Part shown: in pieces, positions 46,582 to 64,000 of the stretch | How the letters are laid out: each line of letters starts with the position of its first letter | How positions within the stretch are numbered: the stretch's first letter is position 1 | NCBI GenBank assembly: GCA_018292915.2 | Contig: JACVVK020000089.1 | Location: 1,247,001 to 1,311,000, forward strand | DNA: 64,000 nt | From: Batillaria attramentaria | Taxonomy: Eukaryota; Mollusca; Gastropoda; Batillariidae | Reading direction: 5' to 3' | The notes under the pieces: model-generated | What the model saw: the letters and a program-made list of their open reading frames with translations, nothing else | What the model was told of the DNA's origin: nothing | Databases searched by the model: none | Position numbers and translations under genes: made by a program

Positions 46582-49311
46582 TCAAATGCTTGACTGCTGT
46601 GCCAGGAAGGTGCGAATCCGTTGCAGCAGCTCCTTTTTCACGTTGTCTGGTACCAAAGCTGAAAATATAACAAAAGCTGTGAATGATAAAAGCAGCAGCA
46701 GAACTAGTTCAAAGTTCAAATAGTTTTATTCTACCCTCTAGGGGCATAGAATAGAACAAGAAATACAAACGGTACAACATGTGCAGTGCATCTTCTATAC
46801 ATACATACAACCAACTCAAAGAAGGGGAGAAAAAAAACAGTTTTCTCCCCAATTGCTTAGAAATTCTTCCCCTTCAACTTGGTGTGTGAGCTGTGGTAAG
46901 CAAGATTCAGAGATTGGAACTGGTGCACAAAAATAAATATATGTAATAAAACTACATAGAAATAAAGTACACCAAGACAAGATAGAAACTTCGCACAAAC
47001 TGACATCATGGAATTCTGGCAAAACATAACTTGAGGATGACAAACTTTTCTACTTTTCTTCAGCTAATCTCAAAATTGCGTTACTCCACAATGATGTTAG
47101 ATGCTGGCCTTATTCATTCTGCTTCACTTATGCCGTGTTATGGCATGTGGGGCCCTCACAATCACAATGCTTGGCTGCAGAGGTCCAATTTATGGGATTG
47201 CCAACTCTCAATTTTTCCTCAGTTTGCAACGGAATGCAGCGCCAGCAACTTGTATGGCTTTCTACAGATTGAAGGGAAGCAAGCATCTGTTAAAATGCTA
47301 GTGGGGGGGGGGGGGGAACTCTCAGCACAGAAAGAGTTAACCAACACACTGAGGTGGTACATGTAATAGATTACCTCTGCCTTTTGGAGTGATTTCAGCC
47401 ACCAGATCATCTACTGTTATATGCTCCAGGCCTTTGTTCTGTACAATCTCTGAAAAATAAACACATAAAACACAACATATTACATCGAACCAATCAGAAT
47501 GCAAGCTTGGATGTCGTAACTGGCTTGTCTGAGTGGGACTACATACAGGTAAAGTGGCTTAAACACAAGTTACCCCCCCCCCCCCAACACACGCACACAC
47601 ACACACATTTTAAAGTCTCTGATCGTACGGGAAACACAGCTGCTGACAAAGTTATAAGGCTGCTTGCTAAATGAATATATGTTCCTTTTGGCCATTGCAA
47701 CCATTTTCGTAACAAATCGTAGAAGAATATGACTTTCTTTGGTCTACGCTTCCACTCATGTGCTACACACCTACAGAGACTCTTTCTTAAATAAGCCATC
47801 AATCAGCACCATCCAGCTGGTCCCCAGTCAACAACCAAATAATGTTTGCTCAGTGTGTCACTATGTGGTACAGTTCTACGAGCTTAGAACAACATATATA
47901 CACCAACCAGAGTCACCATGATGGCTTTCAAAATTGTAAAAAAAAAAATATAGGATAGGTATTAGGTGGCACTGCACCGCAGCAATGCGCTTCCTTCCTT
48001 TCCTGAAAGGGATAATAAAGTAGTAAAAAAAGAACACTAGACTGTGACCCAAGTGACTGATCCTGATGCACGGATTAAGCACATTTAATAAAACCAGTGT
48101 TGCTGTATGTCTAACAAATTTACTGAGACATTAAGCAGGGTGCCCTACACCATATCTCACTCATACCTTTGCACTGGGCTTTTAGTTGGTCCCTCCATCC
48201 ACATTCAATGAGACGTGTCCTCAGAAGTTCTTTCAGCCTGCATCAGATTAGTAACAAATTTCAATCAAGTCGGAATGATCCACTGCTCAGATCTGGAGAG
48301 TGAAAATCTTGCAAATGCAATCACAGCTTAGCTGGTGAAAACAAATTTTGTTCAGCCAGTACCCCTATACATTTCACTTCTTGCAAATAAAACTTTTCCT
48401 GTTTGTTTGTTCTTTTTTCTTTTTGGTTGTTTTCATTTTTCAATTTTGATCTTTGCTCATGGTGAGTAAACCAAAGTATGTACGATGTACCCATGATGTA
48501 CGGCATGCAAGTTTTTAGGTGACATATGGAAGGTTAAGTACATCCCCAAATATGTTCCCTTCTTCCATTGTGACGAACATGGTAATCATTTTGACCATTA
48601 TTCACTTATTGTTTATGCAAGTAACAGTACATCTCTGAAATTCAAAAGTCATTTATTACGTGGCCATACCTCTCCCGCTCTCCTGTTTCCACAAGCTTCT
48701 GGTTGATTGTTGCTCTCATCTGAGCATCCTTCATCTTTCTCTCTTGTAGGCTGCACACACACACACACACACACACACAAAAACAAACAAATAAAAATAG
48801 GATTAGGAAGCAAAACCTGCTGCTCGGAAACTGCAGCTGCACTGGATTGTCCCAGTCAAATCAAAATTCATGTCAATAATACTGAATTAGATCCCCTATC
48901 GGGCAGCCGAGCGGAAGCGCATTGGACTTCTAGTTCTAATGCGCGGGTCCTCGTTCGAGTCGTGACTGGGGTCAAATATTTGTGCTGTCCTTTTCCTCGC
49001 TGCCCCGTCTTTGACATCACCCTTATACAATGGAAAAAGACGTTAAACCCTCAAACGTCCACCCACCCTACACTAAAGTATCAAGTATACATGTATGTCA
49101 ACAAAAGCAGAGACGACTTGAGTCCTCCTAATACTTGAAGGCCTTCAATCCGCTGCCGATATCGATATCTCTACCAGAAATGTGAAGTATTTTAATATAA
49201 CTGTAGTGGATGTTCGAGGACAACACACACGAACGACAGAAAAATCAGTAGTTTTTTGTTAAAGCCCATAAATTGAAACAAGAAAGAATTTCGGGACACT
49301 TACTCCGCCAT
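46582..49311 (-). CDS. ENY2: ENY2, SAGA DUB-module and TREX-2 subunit, complete, five exons
   Basis: Exons: 49311-49304 (ATGGCGGA), 48750-48670, 48237-48167, 47449-47375 and 46658-46582. All are GT-AG; lengths 8+81+71+75+77 sum to 312 nt, or 103 aa plus stop. The protein reads [20 protein letters not shown], then [49 protein letters not shown] and [18 protein letters not shown]. This matches the whole ENY2/Sus1 helical fold at its usual length of about 100 aa. Family role: it bridges the SAGA deubiquitinase module (with ATXN7L3) and the GANP/TREX-2 mRNA export complex in the nucleus. The start codon sits in a YY1-like CCGCCATGTTG. It is head-to-head with PYURF; a SINE lies in intron 1. Confidence 0.96.
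48898..49070 (+). mobile_element. tRNA-derived SINE, family A copy 4
   Basis: Head GGGCAGCCGAGCGGAAGCGC, B-box-like CTCGTTCGAGTCGTGAC, body GGGGTCAAATATTTGTGCTG, end GGAAAAAGACGTTAAACCC. It sits antisense in ENY2 intron 1. No clear TSD. Confidence 0.82.
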
Positions 49312-50683
49312 GTTGTTTATCAGGACTCCTCGTCACGAGGGAGAACTTATGTAACAAAAAATAAATATTAAAATCTTATTTACGGACACGAAGTATTTAC
49401 ACTAATCAGCAGTATGAACATAGAATAGTACTTTATAAATAGAACTGATAAATTTAATGTCTTCTATGCGTATTTTGTAGAAAACTTTGAATGCATACTT
49501 TCCAAGAAATGATTACTCCCTTGAAAATGGCGCTTTTGGGCCGTCTCCAAAATTCAGGTGCTAAATTTTCTGTACAGTGAAGTCTTCAAGCGTCATATTT
49601 AATTTTAAATAAGATGACCGTCACAGATAGAAGTAAGACTATCCTGTCACCTTTTGTTTCTTATAATAATGCGTGTCTAGTTTTTGGCCATGTGGTTGCT
49701 CGACCTTTTGACAACCTATGAGCAGATGCTGACAACTCACACGTCTTAAGTAGGTTTCACAGACATCTGGTAACACTACGTACTATGTGCCTTCTACGGG
49801 TAAAAGCTGTGTGCCGAGAAAAAATAAAATATTCGATTCTTTGATAATGCAAATATTGGTGATTTTTTACACAAATCGTTTGAGCTACTCCATACCATCT
49901 TTGATATTTTTACATAAATGGTAAGGCTGGAGATTATTTTCTGTTTTGAACAGCTGTATTTAGACACTCTATTTGTCAGTAAGCGTGCCTTAAAGTCTGG
50001 GTGCAACTGCATTTTTTTTATTTTTTTTTGGGGGGGGGGGGTAAGAAAATTGCATGGTTATCATTTTTTTCCAGGTGAGTAGAATTTTCAGAACTTGTTT
50101 TTCAAGTACACAAATCAGTTCTACCCCACAGATGATTTTCCTTGATACTAGCTGAAACTGAGAATAGAGAACTCTGACTATTTTTAATGGTAACACCACC
50201 TAAAAAAAATTACACTCAAATGCTTTCTTTGAACTAATTAATTTAAGCCATGGGGAATACAGACAGAGAAAGGTGTGTGCATGTCACAATTTTGGAACTT
50301 GGTGACGTAATTAGACACGTCATCAATCCTTGTCATTGTAGTACTTTGGTCAATGGTGTCATTAGTTTTGTACTACTATTCTGTACTGTACTATATCAAT
50401 GGCTTTAATTGGTTTCTCTCAGTGAAATGGAGACTGTCTCTGCTGCAATTGGTTTCTTTCAGTGTTAGCCCACTATGCGGCTTGTTGTAAAATAGGCACA
50501 CACAGTCAGAAAAGCTTTCAGTTTATGATAGTTATCCAGAGTAAAATCGTCTTGCAATGTGTAAACCGCTAAACATAATATATTTTGTTTGTTGCATACT
50601 GCACTTAGTCACCTGTGCATTAGGGTGTTCATGGAGGCACAAAGGGTAGTGCAAAGGGATGGACAACCTTAAAAACAAATGCT
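49312..50683. promoter_or_regulatory. Start region shared by ENY2 (minus) and PYURF (plus)
   Basis: 1.4 kb between the two start codons with no recognised exon. AT-rich, with a poly-G tract at 50030-50041. The last 400 bp hold GGTTTCTYTCAGTG twice (50411 and 50449). Both genes look TATA-less, but a 5' exon of PYURF could be hidden here. Confidence 0.35.
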
Positions 50684-51041
50684 ATGGAGCACAAAGATTT
50701 TGACAGTGGTCACAATATTCACTCCTTTTGGTTTCTCCCATCCAAAGGATTCTTTCTAACTGGGAAGCTGAGGCTGTTGCATGGAGCAGTCCAACAATGG
50801 TTACCAAGCCCGCAAATGAATGCACAACATTACTCACAAGAAAGTAAATCAACAGATGGTTCTCGACAGTTTGATGAAAAACTGCTGGAGCATCTTGTAT
50901 GTCCACTGTCAAAGAAAGACTTAAGGTATAATTGTTTTCTGAGCAACAGTTGTCTTGTGTGTATCATGAACAGCATTGTTCATATTTGACACAGTATTGC
51001 CAAGCAGTCCATGTACCTGAAACAGAAGTGCTGTCCCTCCA

Positions 51042-51138
<97 letters not shown>

Positions 51139-51445
51139 CTCTCTCTCTCTCTCTCTCTCTCACTTACACACACACATCAGTGGTACGGTCGAATGAGACA
51201 CCCTGTGAAAAAGACAAGCAGTGTGTATGGAGGATTTTAATAATGTAATGCTGGACACAAAGGACACATTTTCCAGGATGTTCTCTTCGGTCACCTGTTT
51301 CAGGTATGACAAGCAACGGAATGAACTAGTTTGTGATGAGATTGGCGTGGCCTACCCCATCGTGAATGGCATCCCCAACCTTGTACCACAAGATGCACGC
51401 ATGCTGAAGAAGGATTCGTCACCACCAGAGAAGCAGGCCAGTTGA
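50684..51445 (+). CDS. PYURF: PYURF/PREY, mitochondrial Trm112-like protein, two exons
   Basis: Exons 50684-50925 and 51304-51445, joined GT-AG in phase (AG|G). The conserved part is FDEKLLEHLVCPLSKKDLRY, then NELVCDEIGVAYPIVNGIPN and LVPQDARML. This is the zinc-ribbon-derived Trm112-like domain of PREY, with only one of the usual cysteines in each half. Family knowledge: PREY is a mitochondrial chaperone that stabilises SAM-dependent methyltransferases of CoQ synthesis and complex I assembly. The N-terminus is doubtful. ATG 50684 gives an acidic start (MEHKDFDSG), unlike a targeting peptide. The stretch LRLLHGAVQQWLPSPQ before the domain is presequence-like, and an acceptor-like AAG at about 50765 could join an upstream exon. 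Poly(A) signal AATAAA at 52061. Confidence 0.88.
51043..51161. repeat. Long (CA)n(CT)n microsatellite in PYURF intron
   Basis: About 92 bp of CA followed by about 26 bp of CT; the longest microsatellite in the window. Confidence 0.97.
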
Positions 51446-52060
51446 CCTACCATTGGTGTTATTAGTCTAGAACTTCAGGTGTTGCAGTGACTTGATGTAT
51501 TCATCCTGATTTGCATTTTGTGTGTGTTGGGGGGGGGGGGTGATGTTAGTCCTGTTGGTTTCTCTTTTTAAAAGTTTTTTTGTTTGTGAACGAATGAAGA
51601 AGTGATGGTGACTGCAAGTGGGAATTTATGATTTATACAAGGAAAGCAGTGATAAAGAATGGGAAAGCCACTCGAAAACAAGAAAACACAGGACAGATCA
51701 GTGTTCCAGATATCAACACCTTCAGGACAAAAACCTTAACCCTGGTCTCGCTGAATTAATTTGTCTCATGCTGAAAAAGCCATAAGGTAGCCCAGAATAT
51801 TCCAGGCTCAGCGCTACTAGGGTAAAGGTGATAACCTAAATGATAGTGGGTTTTTTGGTTTGTTTGTTTTCGTTTTTGTTTATGAAGAGATTATCATGGG
51901 ATATTATTATATCTGTGCTGACTGACTCGATCTGGTCCTGCAAGTGAATGCACTGTGTGTGAGTCTGCTATGCTGGTTGTGTGTGTGTGTGTGTGTGTGT
52001 TTTGACAGCATTTTGTTTGAAATGGAAGGGAAACATTTGTTACCATATGTTTGAAGAAAA

Positions 52061-52066
52061 AATAAA
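52061..52066 (+). terminator. Poly(A) signal candidate of PYURF
   Basis: AATAAA about 615 bp after the stop. A facing TTTATT at 52295-52300 (AATAAA on minus) could end a long TTLL9 3' UTR. Confidence 0.5.
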
Positions 52067-52089
52067 TTGATAATTTGCACATAAATTTT

Positions 52090-54338
52090 GTGTTCTCTCA
52101 TTATATCTGTGAAGTTAAATCTTTAAGTGAAGATGTTTTTGAATATTTCTGATTCAGGTAGGTGTGATTTTTCTCTGCGCCTGCTAATATTATGGCTGCG
52201 TAAGTCAGATGTAGAGGGTGAATTTTCTCTCTCCCGCTCTCTCTCTCGCTCTCAATTCTGCTGTGTAACGTACAGTTTTTTACGTACAAAATTCTTTATT
52301 GTAACAAATGAAACGCATTAATGCCTCTCGTGCAGCATGCAAAAATACAAAATACTGTGTAAAGCTCTGGCATCCACTTCATTAAGCAGAAACATTGTCA
52401 ACGCCCTGGACTTGGTTTCTCTCAAACTTGGGCGCTAAAAGCAGTGAAAAGGAAATATCACATCATCCAAATGCAGCGGGGAGGGAGGGGGTTGGAGGCA
52501 TATAAAGGTACAGTATTTGTACATGCAAAGTGTGTAAGTGAACAAAGACTGATTGTAACATTCCACACTGAAAGCATACACTGATAGAGCATGTCTAAAA
52601 TACATGCAGCATACAAACTTGTGAAAACATGGTGGCTCTTTGGTTGCAGGAGGAACAGGAAAATCTTCAATTCCATGAGAGAAACATTGACAAAATATGA
52701 CTAAAGTGTCTTGTAAAAATGGTATGGAGTATTGCTAGGGTGCACTTTGCACATAAGATCAAGATGATTGGCAAAAATAAATGCAATGCATTGTAGTGCA
52801 AACAGTCCGAGGCTAATTGCTTCACAGTATATTTTTACACAGTAAAAAGTCATTTACTGAGCTAAAAATGTTCATCACAGTCAAATCTCTTGACTATCTG
52901 GGATACCGAGGAATGGGTGTTTAGGTGTTTAACATCCTTTTCCACTACCCTTGGGTAATATCAAAGACAGGACAACGAGAAAAAGGCCAGCACAAATTAT
53001 TTGGCCCCAGCTGGGAATTAAACTTGCGATCTGAGCATTGGCAGTCCAACACTTCTACCGCCCAGCTACATGTATCCCAGCTCTGAATTAGGGATACGGA
53101 TAATACTAGGGATACCCTGTTTGAAGAGTAGTGGCATGAAAAACAGATGTATTCATGCCAAAATTAATAAAGGTGCGGCCACTGAAATGGCAGTAAACTT
53201 CACCCCATCACCCTACCCCCAGTGGAAGCACTCCTCATTTCTATTACATGTACTATGAAAATTTGAGTAGTATTATTACAAGTATGGTGGGATTACCTCA
53301 AAGAGTTCATACAGCATGAATAGTAAAACCTGTGCTCCAAATCCAACACTGAAACGTGCCAAGTGTAAAATGTGTTGGCACATGCATATTCCAGAAGAGT
53401 AACATTCCAAACTGCAGTGAGGGAGCAGGCAACAACGCCAAACTGAAGTACACACCACACTGAACCAAACAGAAAGCAGTTAACTCGCATACTCTAGCTG
53501 GCATACACTTTTGGCTCCATATGAACAAAATACTGTGTAGTAAATATCTGATACTTTGGCACATGTCATTTTTTGTGGGTGTGGAATTTTGCATGTAAAA
53601 CAAAAGTGGTTTTCTCACTCACCCTGGCAGACACTTTCAGCCCCTTGTGAACAAAATACTGTACGGTACATATGCAGATCAAATACTTTGGCACATGTCA
53701 CTTTGTTGTCGGTGTGGAATTTTGGCATAAATCAACTGTGAAAATGTTGCAGTGTGACGCCCATTTTACACTTCTTGTGCTCTATTCAGAATTAAAATCA
53801 AGCTTAACTCCGCCATTTGACATGAATGAATGAACAACCCCACTCCTGTCAGTCAAAAGGGTCGAGTACCCTGAATTCAGGCAAATGAGCACAACATATG
53901 GCATAATGGTCTGGCAAACTTTTTGCCAGACACTACAACGAGGGAAGCACATGTAGTTTGTTACACTATGACTGAAACATTGAAAGAAAGCAGTAAATCC
54001 ATTGACATCATTTGAGGAAAAAGACCATTATATCAGTCTCTTTCATCTTGAAATCACCCCTTTTCCCATACAGTGACATCATGAATGTACTGTGTTTTGC
54101 CAATAAACAGCAAAGTAAAGGGGCCGGACTTTGGCCTAGGGGTTTGCCAAATGGAGTTGTCTACTGCACATGGTTTGCTATGCCGTGAGGTGCTGGTAAC
54201 TGATCATGACTATAGCTTGTGCACCATGGCGTGTCAGATTATGACTGACTAGCAAAATGTCCCTGTCATCCGCGGTCTTAAAGCGAAAAATCCCTGACAA
54301 CAATGATTAACGGAAACTCTGCTGTTGTTCCGGCCAGG
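52090..54338. other. Intergenic or 3' UTR sequence between PYURF and TTLL9
   Basis: No coding exon seen. It includes one SINE (52912-53082) and a diverged ~120-bp tandem duplication (about 53490-53605 and 53615-53735, shared GAACAAAATACTGT, ATACTTTGGCACATGTCA and GGTGTGGAATTTTG). The part up to about 54300 may be TTLL9 3' UTR. Confidence 0.5.
52912..53082 (-). mobile_element. tRNA-derived SINE, family A copy 5
   Basis: On the minus strand: head with GGCGGTAGAAGTGTTGGACT, a weak B box, GGGGCCAAATAATTTGTGCT, AATATTACCC-type middle, end GGAAAAGGATGTTAAACACC. Same order as the other family A copies. Confidence 0.8.
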
Positions 54339-61114
<6,776 letters not shown>

Positions 61115-61451
61115 GTACCCAGGGACCTATCCCAGAAAATCATTCTGGATAAATCATGTCATACTCATTTTTCTCTTTTTCGTGTCTTTAACATGTGCAT
61201 TAACATACGTCACATAGCCATGTTGTTTTGACAATAACAACAAAGAACTCCATGTATCCTGGAGTAACTACACCATCAACCCCCTAACGCCCCGCCACCA
61301 CCACCACCACCCACTCTCCCTCACCTCGATCCGAGGCCTGATCATTATCACCACCCCCATGTCCCGAACCATATACCCGCCTCTTTCACCACAAAGGCAT
61401 TTAGATTTTACGACTACATATATTTCTAAACTGCACTTTTATTATGCTTAT

Positions 61452-61500
<49 letters not shown>

Positions 61501-61854
61501 GTTGTGTTCGATTAGATAGTTTTCAAAGCTCGGCGAGCGATTCCGCGTGCAAGCGTGCAACATGCCTAATCAAAATTATGTGCAGTAATTGATGCGATGC
61601 AGTGTCATTAACGTACTTTGTTTCGAGCGTTTGCCATTTCTGTGGCACACCCTTTTCCTCTACCTCTCACATAATTTTTCGACCCTATTGTTTACATTAG
61701 TGATGCACCGGATGTGCCTCGCGGGTTAAGTCGTGCGCATGCGTACTTGGGTTTTGTAACCTTTACCTAAGACACAACTATACGTCTGTTACGCGTAGTG
61801 GCTTTTAGAGGGCAATCATTCACCGATCTTTCGGAGGCAGGTGAAGCCGAAAAC
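61115..61854. promoter_or_regulatory. TTLL9-CYC1 bidirectional start region with NRF1-like site
   Basis: 740 bp separate the start codons. TGCGCATGCGTA at 61734-61745 fits the palindromic NRF1 consensus, about 110 bp upstream of the CYC1 ATG. The CYC1 start lies in ACATGGCTGCG, a YY1-like context. A CA microsatellite occupies 61455-61498. NRF1 control of CYC1 is established in vertebrates; its use here is inference. Confidence 0.55.
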
Positions 61855-63694
61855 ATGGCTGCGATCATTGGAAGGACCTCGAGACAAGCTCTTTTGAAGG
61901 CAAAATCGAGCTCCCTCGCCTCTCAGGTACCAAGTTTACACAATAAATAGGCACCAGTTTGAAAAACCTTTGCCTGGCTCTATTTGGACAGATGCATCAT
62001 TGTTTGGAGTGTTAAAATCTACTGATAATACGGCCGTAACCGAAGTGCCCTTGAAAGTGTGCCTGTCACGTAACGTGAAATGTTTTGAAGCAATAAAACA
62101 CCTTTTTGGTTATTACATTTTGCATCAGTGCATTTAACACGTACCGTAGAACCTCAGGCCATTTCGCTGTTTTTAATCTTGCTTGATCTTTTCACGGTTG
62201 TATTTTCGACAGCACTTGCGCATTAGATCATTAGATGGAAGTTTGACTTCTTGGCCCCTCTATTGCTTTTCCACATGTATTCTTCTTTCCGTTTGTGCGT
62301 ACTACATTTTTTAAAACATACTGCCAAGAGATGATCAAACTGTCTTGCTTTATCTGCAGGCCAATTTCGTCTCGTTCAAGGGTAAAAATGCAAAGAAATG
62401 GGTAAGTCGTTTGCTGTTCAGTCACTACTTCAGTAATTGCTTAGTTATAGTACTAATACAGTCTTCCAGTACACTTACAGTTACAACTTACACAACTGAC
62501 AAGGGCTGTTTACTGATAGTCACTTTTTCAATTTTCATAACAGTGACCAGTAGTTGAAACGTAAAGGTTTCTTATCTGTAGATGAGTCAAGCTGCTACTG
62601 TTCATGCATAACCACACTGGGTTTTTTTGTTTTTTTTTTTTTACTCTAGTGTTAAATGACTACTTTTCATCACTCATTCACTGGGATTATTTCTTGTATT
62701 GTTTGATAATTTATATTGTGTTTTCTGCATTTGTGACCTTCACATTTGCAGGTTCTAGCTGTTCTTGGCTCAGCTACTGTTGGAACAGCTGGTGTGGCCA
62801 CAGCGCTTGCCTCCCCAGTTCTGGCTGAGGGACTGGAACTCCACCCGCCAAAGTTCCCATGGAGTCACAATGGCATGTTCGATGCTCTTGATGCAGCCAG
62901 GTACACGCTACAGTCAGATGGTCATTTACAGTTATTACGCGAATCGTGTTCCTGGCAGAGAGACAAAACATTTTGCTGGCCTTTTTTCCTCGTTGCCCCA
63001 GTTTTGGTATCACTCATGGACATTAAACCAGCAAAAAGCAAGACACAGAGTGTGAAACTTGTGCTTTGGCTTCATTGCCTTCCTTGATAACTCCTTGGCC
63101 AGGTTTAAAAAGAAAGAAAAAAAAAAAAGACAGCATTGGCCTCAGTTTATGTATACAGTACATGTCAACGAGATGATACTTCATTCCAGGCTGGGCTTCT
63201 TTCTAATATATATTTATTTGTATCAAGACTGATGCTTATGATCTTGAGGAAGTAGTATCAGCTGCACATTGAAAAGTTGATCAAGCCGTGAGTTTTGTTT
63301 TTATCATTTTGACATTTCACCGTGGAATTAACACTAACAGGTATGCTTCAGTACAGTTGTGTCATCATCTAGAGCCTAAAGTGTAAGTAGCAATGAACTT
63401 GATGAGACATGGGTGACTGTGCTTGCAGCGTGCGACGAGGGTATCAGGTGTACAAACAGGTGTGCGCTGCATGTCACAGCATGGAGTACCTGTGCTACAG
63501 GAACTTGGTTGGTGTTATAATGGACGAGGATGAAGCCAAGAGAGAGGCTGAAGAAGTGAGTTTTGCATGGCATGAATTACAGTACTAACACTGAGCTGAC
63601 TTTGCCATATGGTGTGTCTTTGTGTGTGACACATCTATAGATGATCTGTACATGTACTTTCTGTTTCTCCATCCTCTTCCTGTGGTATACACAC

Positions 63695-63750
<56 letters not shown>

Positions 63751-64000
63751 TGTACATACCATATCCAGTTTGGTTCCTTCTTCCTCAGTTCTCTGTTACT
63801 TTGCATACTTCTTTCATTGAGGGTGGTGTCACTGTTAGTCCGTAGCTTGAAGAAACTTAGTCAACAACCTTTTTGTATAATCAGTATGGTGGTGTTCTGA
63901 GCTCATTGGTTCTTCGTTTTACTTATCAGTAGTACATGTAGTAGAAGCACATCTGTGAGAATTTCTTCATTTGGATCTGAACAGTTGCAATGTCTTTTAT
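61855..64000 (+). CDS. CYC1: CYC1, cytochrome c1 of complex III, first four exons, partial
   Basis: Exons 61855-61926, 62360-62401, 62752-62900 and 63429-63555, all GT-AG and in phase; more exons lie past the window edge. Residues 1-24 ([20 protein letters not shown]...) form a basic, acid-free mitochondrial presequence. Exon 3 has a hydrophobic stretch ([20 protein letters not shown]) that serves as bipartite intermembrane-space sorting signal, then [20 protein letters not shown]. Exon 4 has [20 protein letters not shown] with the covalent haem-binding CxxCH (Cys100, Cys103, His104). Family role: electron transfer from the Rieske protein to cytochrome c at the inner membrane. About 130 of roughly 310-325 residues are present. 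Confidence 0.96.
62965..63035 (+). mobile_element. SINE family A fragment (3' part)
   Basis: TTTGCTGGCCTTTTTTCCTC, GTTGCCCCAGTTTTGGTATC and ACTCATGGACATTAAACC match the last 70 bp of the family A SINE. The tRNA head is missing. In CYC1 intron 3. Confidence 0.75.
63690..63748. repeat. (CA)n microsatellite
   Basis: CA run in the CYC1 intron after exon 4. Confidence 0.95.

Noticed and set aside
50932..51240. His/Thr/Ser repeat protein
   Set aside because: Translation of a CA/CT microsatellite inside a PYURF intron.
62746..63087. 113-aa single-exon protein at CYC1 exon 3
   Set aside because: It is CYC1 exon 3 read past its donor into a SINE fragment.

Overview
This is a window of animal nuclear DNA. 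The genes have short coding exons joined by GT-AG introns, and the proteins are ordinary metazoan housekeeping or ciliary families. The intervening DNA is full of (CA)n/(CT)n microsatellites, poly-G tracts, tRNA-derived SINEs, LINEs, a Ty3/gypsy element and small inverted-repeat elements. The mix of RTE-like and L2/CR1-like LINEs, a Mag-like gypsy element and long CA/CT repeats suggests a lophotrochozoan, most likely a marine gastropod mollusc. That placement is inference; no marker in the window proves the species.

I could assemble six host genes by splicing open frames across consensus splice sites and comparing them with remembered families. They alternate strictly in strand, giving three head-to-head pairs: HEATR3 (minus, 5' part, runs off the left edge) with an ankyrin-repeat/SOCS-box-like gene (plus, about 9.56-44.9 kb); ENY2 (minus, 46.58-49.31 kb) with PYURF/PREY (plus, 50.68-52.08 kb); and TTLL9 (minus, 54.34-61.11 kb) with CYC1 (plus, from 61.855 kb, runs off the right edge). 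The ENY2, TTLL9 and ankyrin reading frames close exactly in phase across all exons (103, 427 and 753 aa). ENY2 serves SAGA/TREX-2, PYURF and CYC1 act in mitochondria, HEATR3 in 5S RNP import, and TTLL9 in tubulin glutamylation. They share no pathway and no operon logic applies; what they share is paired, TATA-less-looking start regions.

0-7.7 kb holds HEATR3 exons with small repeats in the introns, including an L2-like LINE tail that touches the exon 2 splice acceptor. 7.7-9.6 kb is the shared start region. 9.6-20.4 kb (ankyrin-gene intron 1) is a nested transposon pile: a decayed L2/CR1-like LINE broken by a SINE and by two apparently intact RTE-like LINEs, each with a perfect target-site duplication. 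20.4-28.0 kb has two ankyrin exons around an intact gypsy element with identical 314-bp LTRs and a DNA-transposon-like element. 28.0-42.1 kb is mostly ankyrin-gene intron 4 and contains the most unusual object here: a near-perfect inverted repeat whose arms (about 720 bp each) bound a 10-kb block and start with arrays of a 21-bp repeat. 42-45 kb ends the ankyrin gene, with a 39-nt coding repeat broken by one base. 45-64 kb is gene-dense, with SINEs and MITEs in introns.

All similarity statements rest on recognising families by eye; no database search was run.
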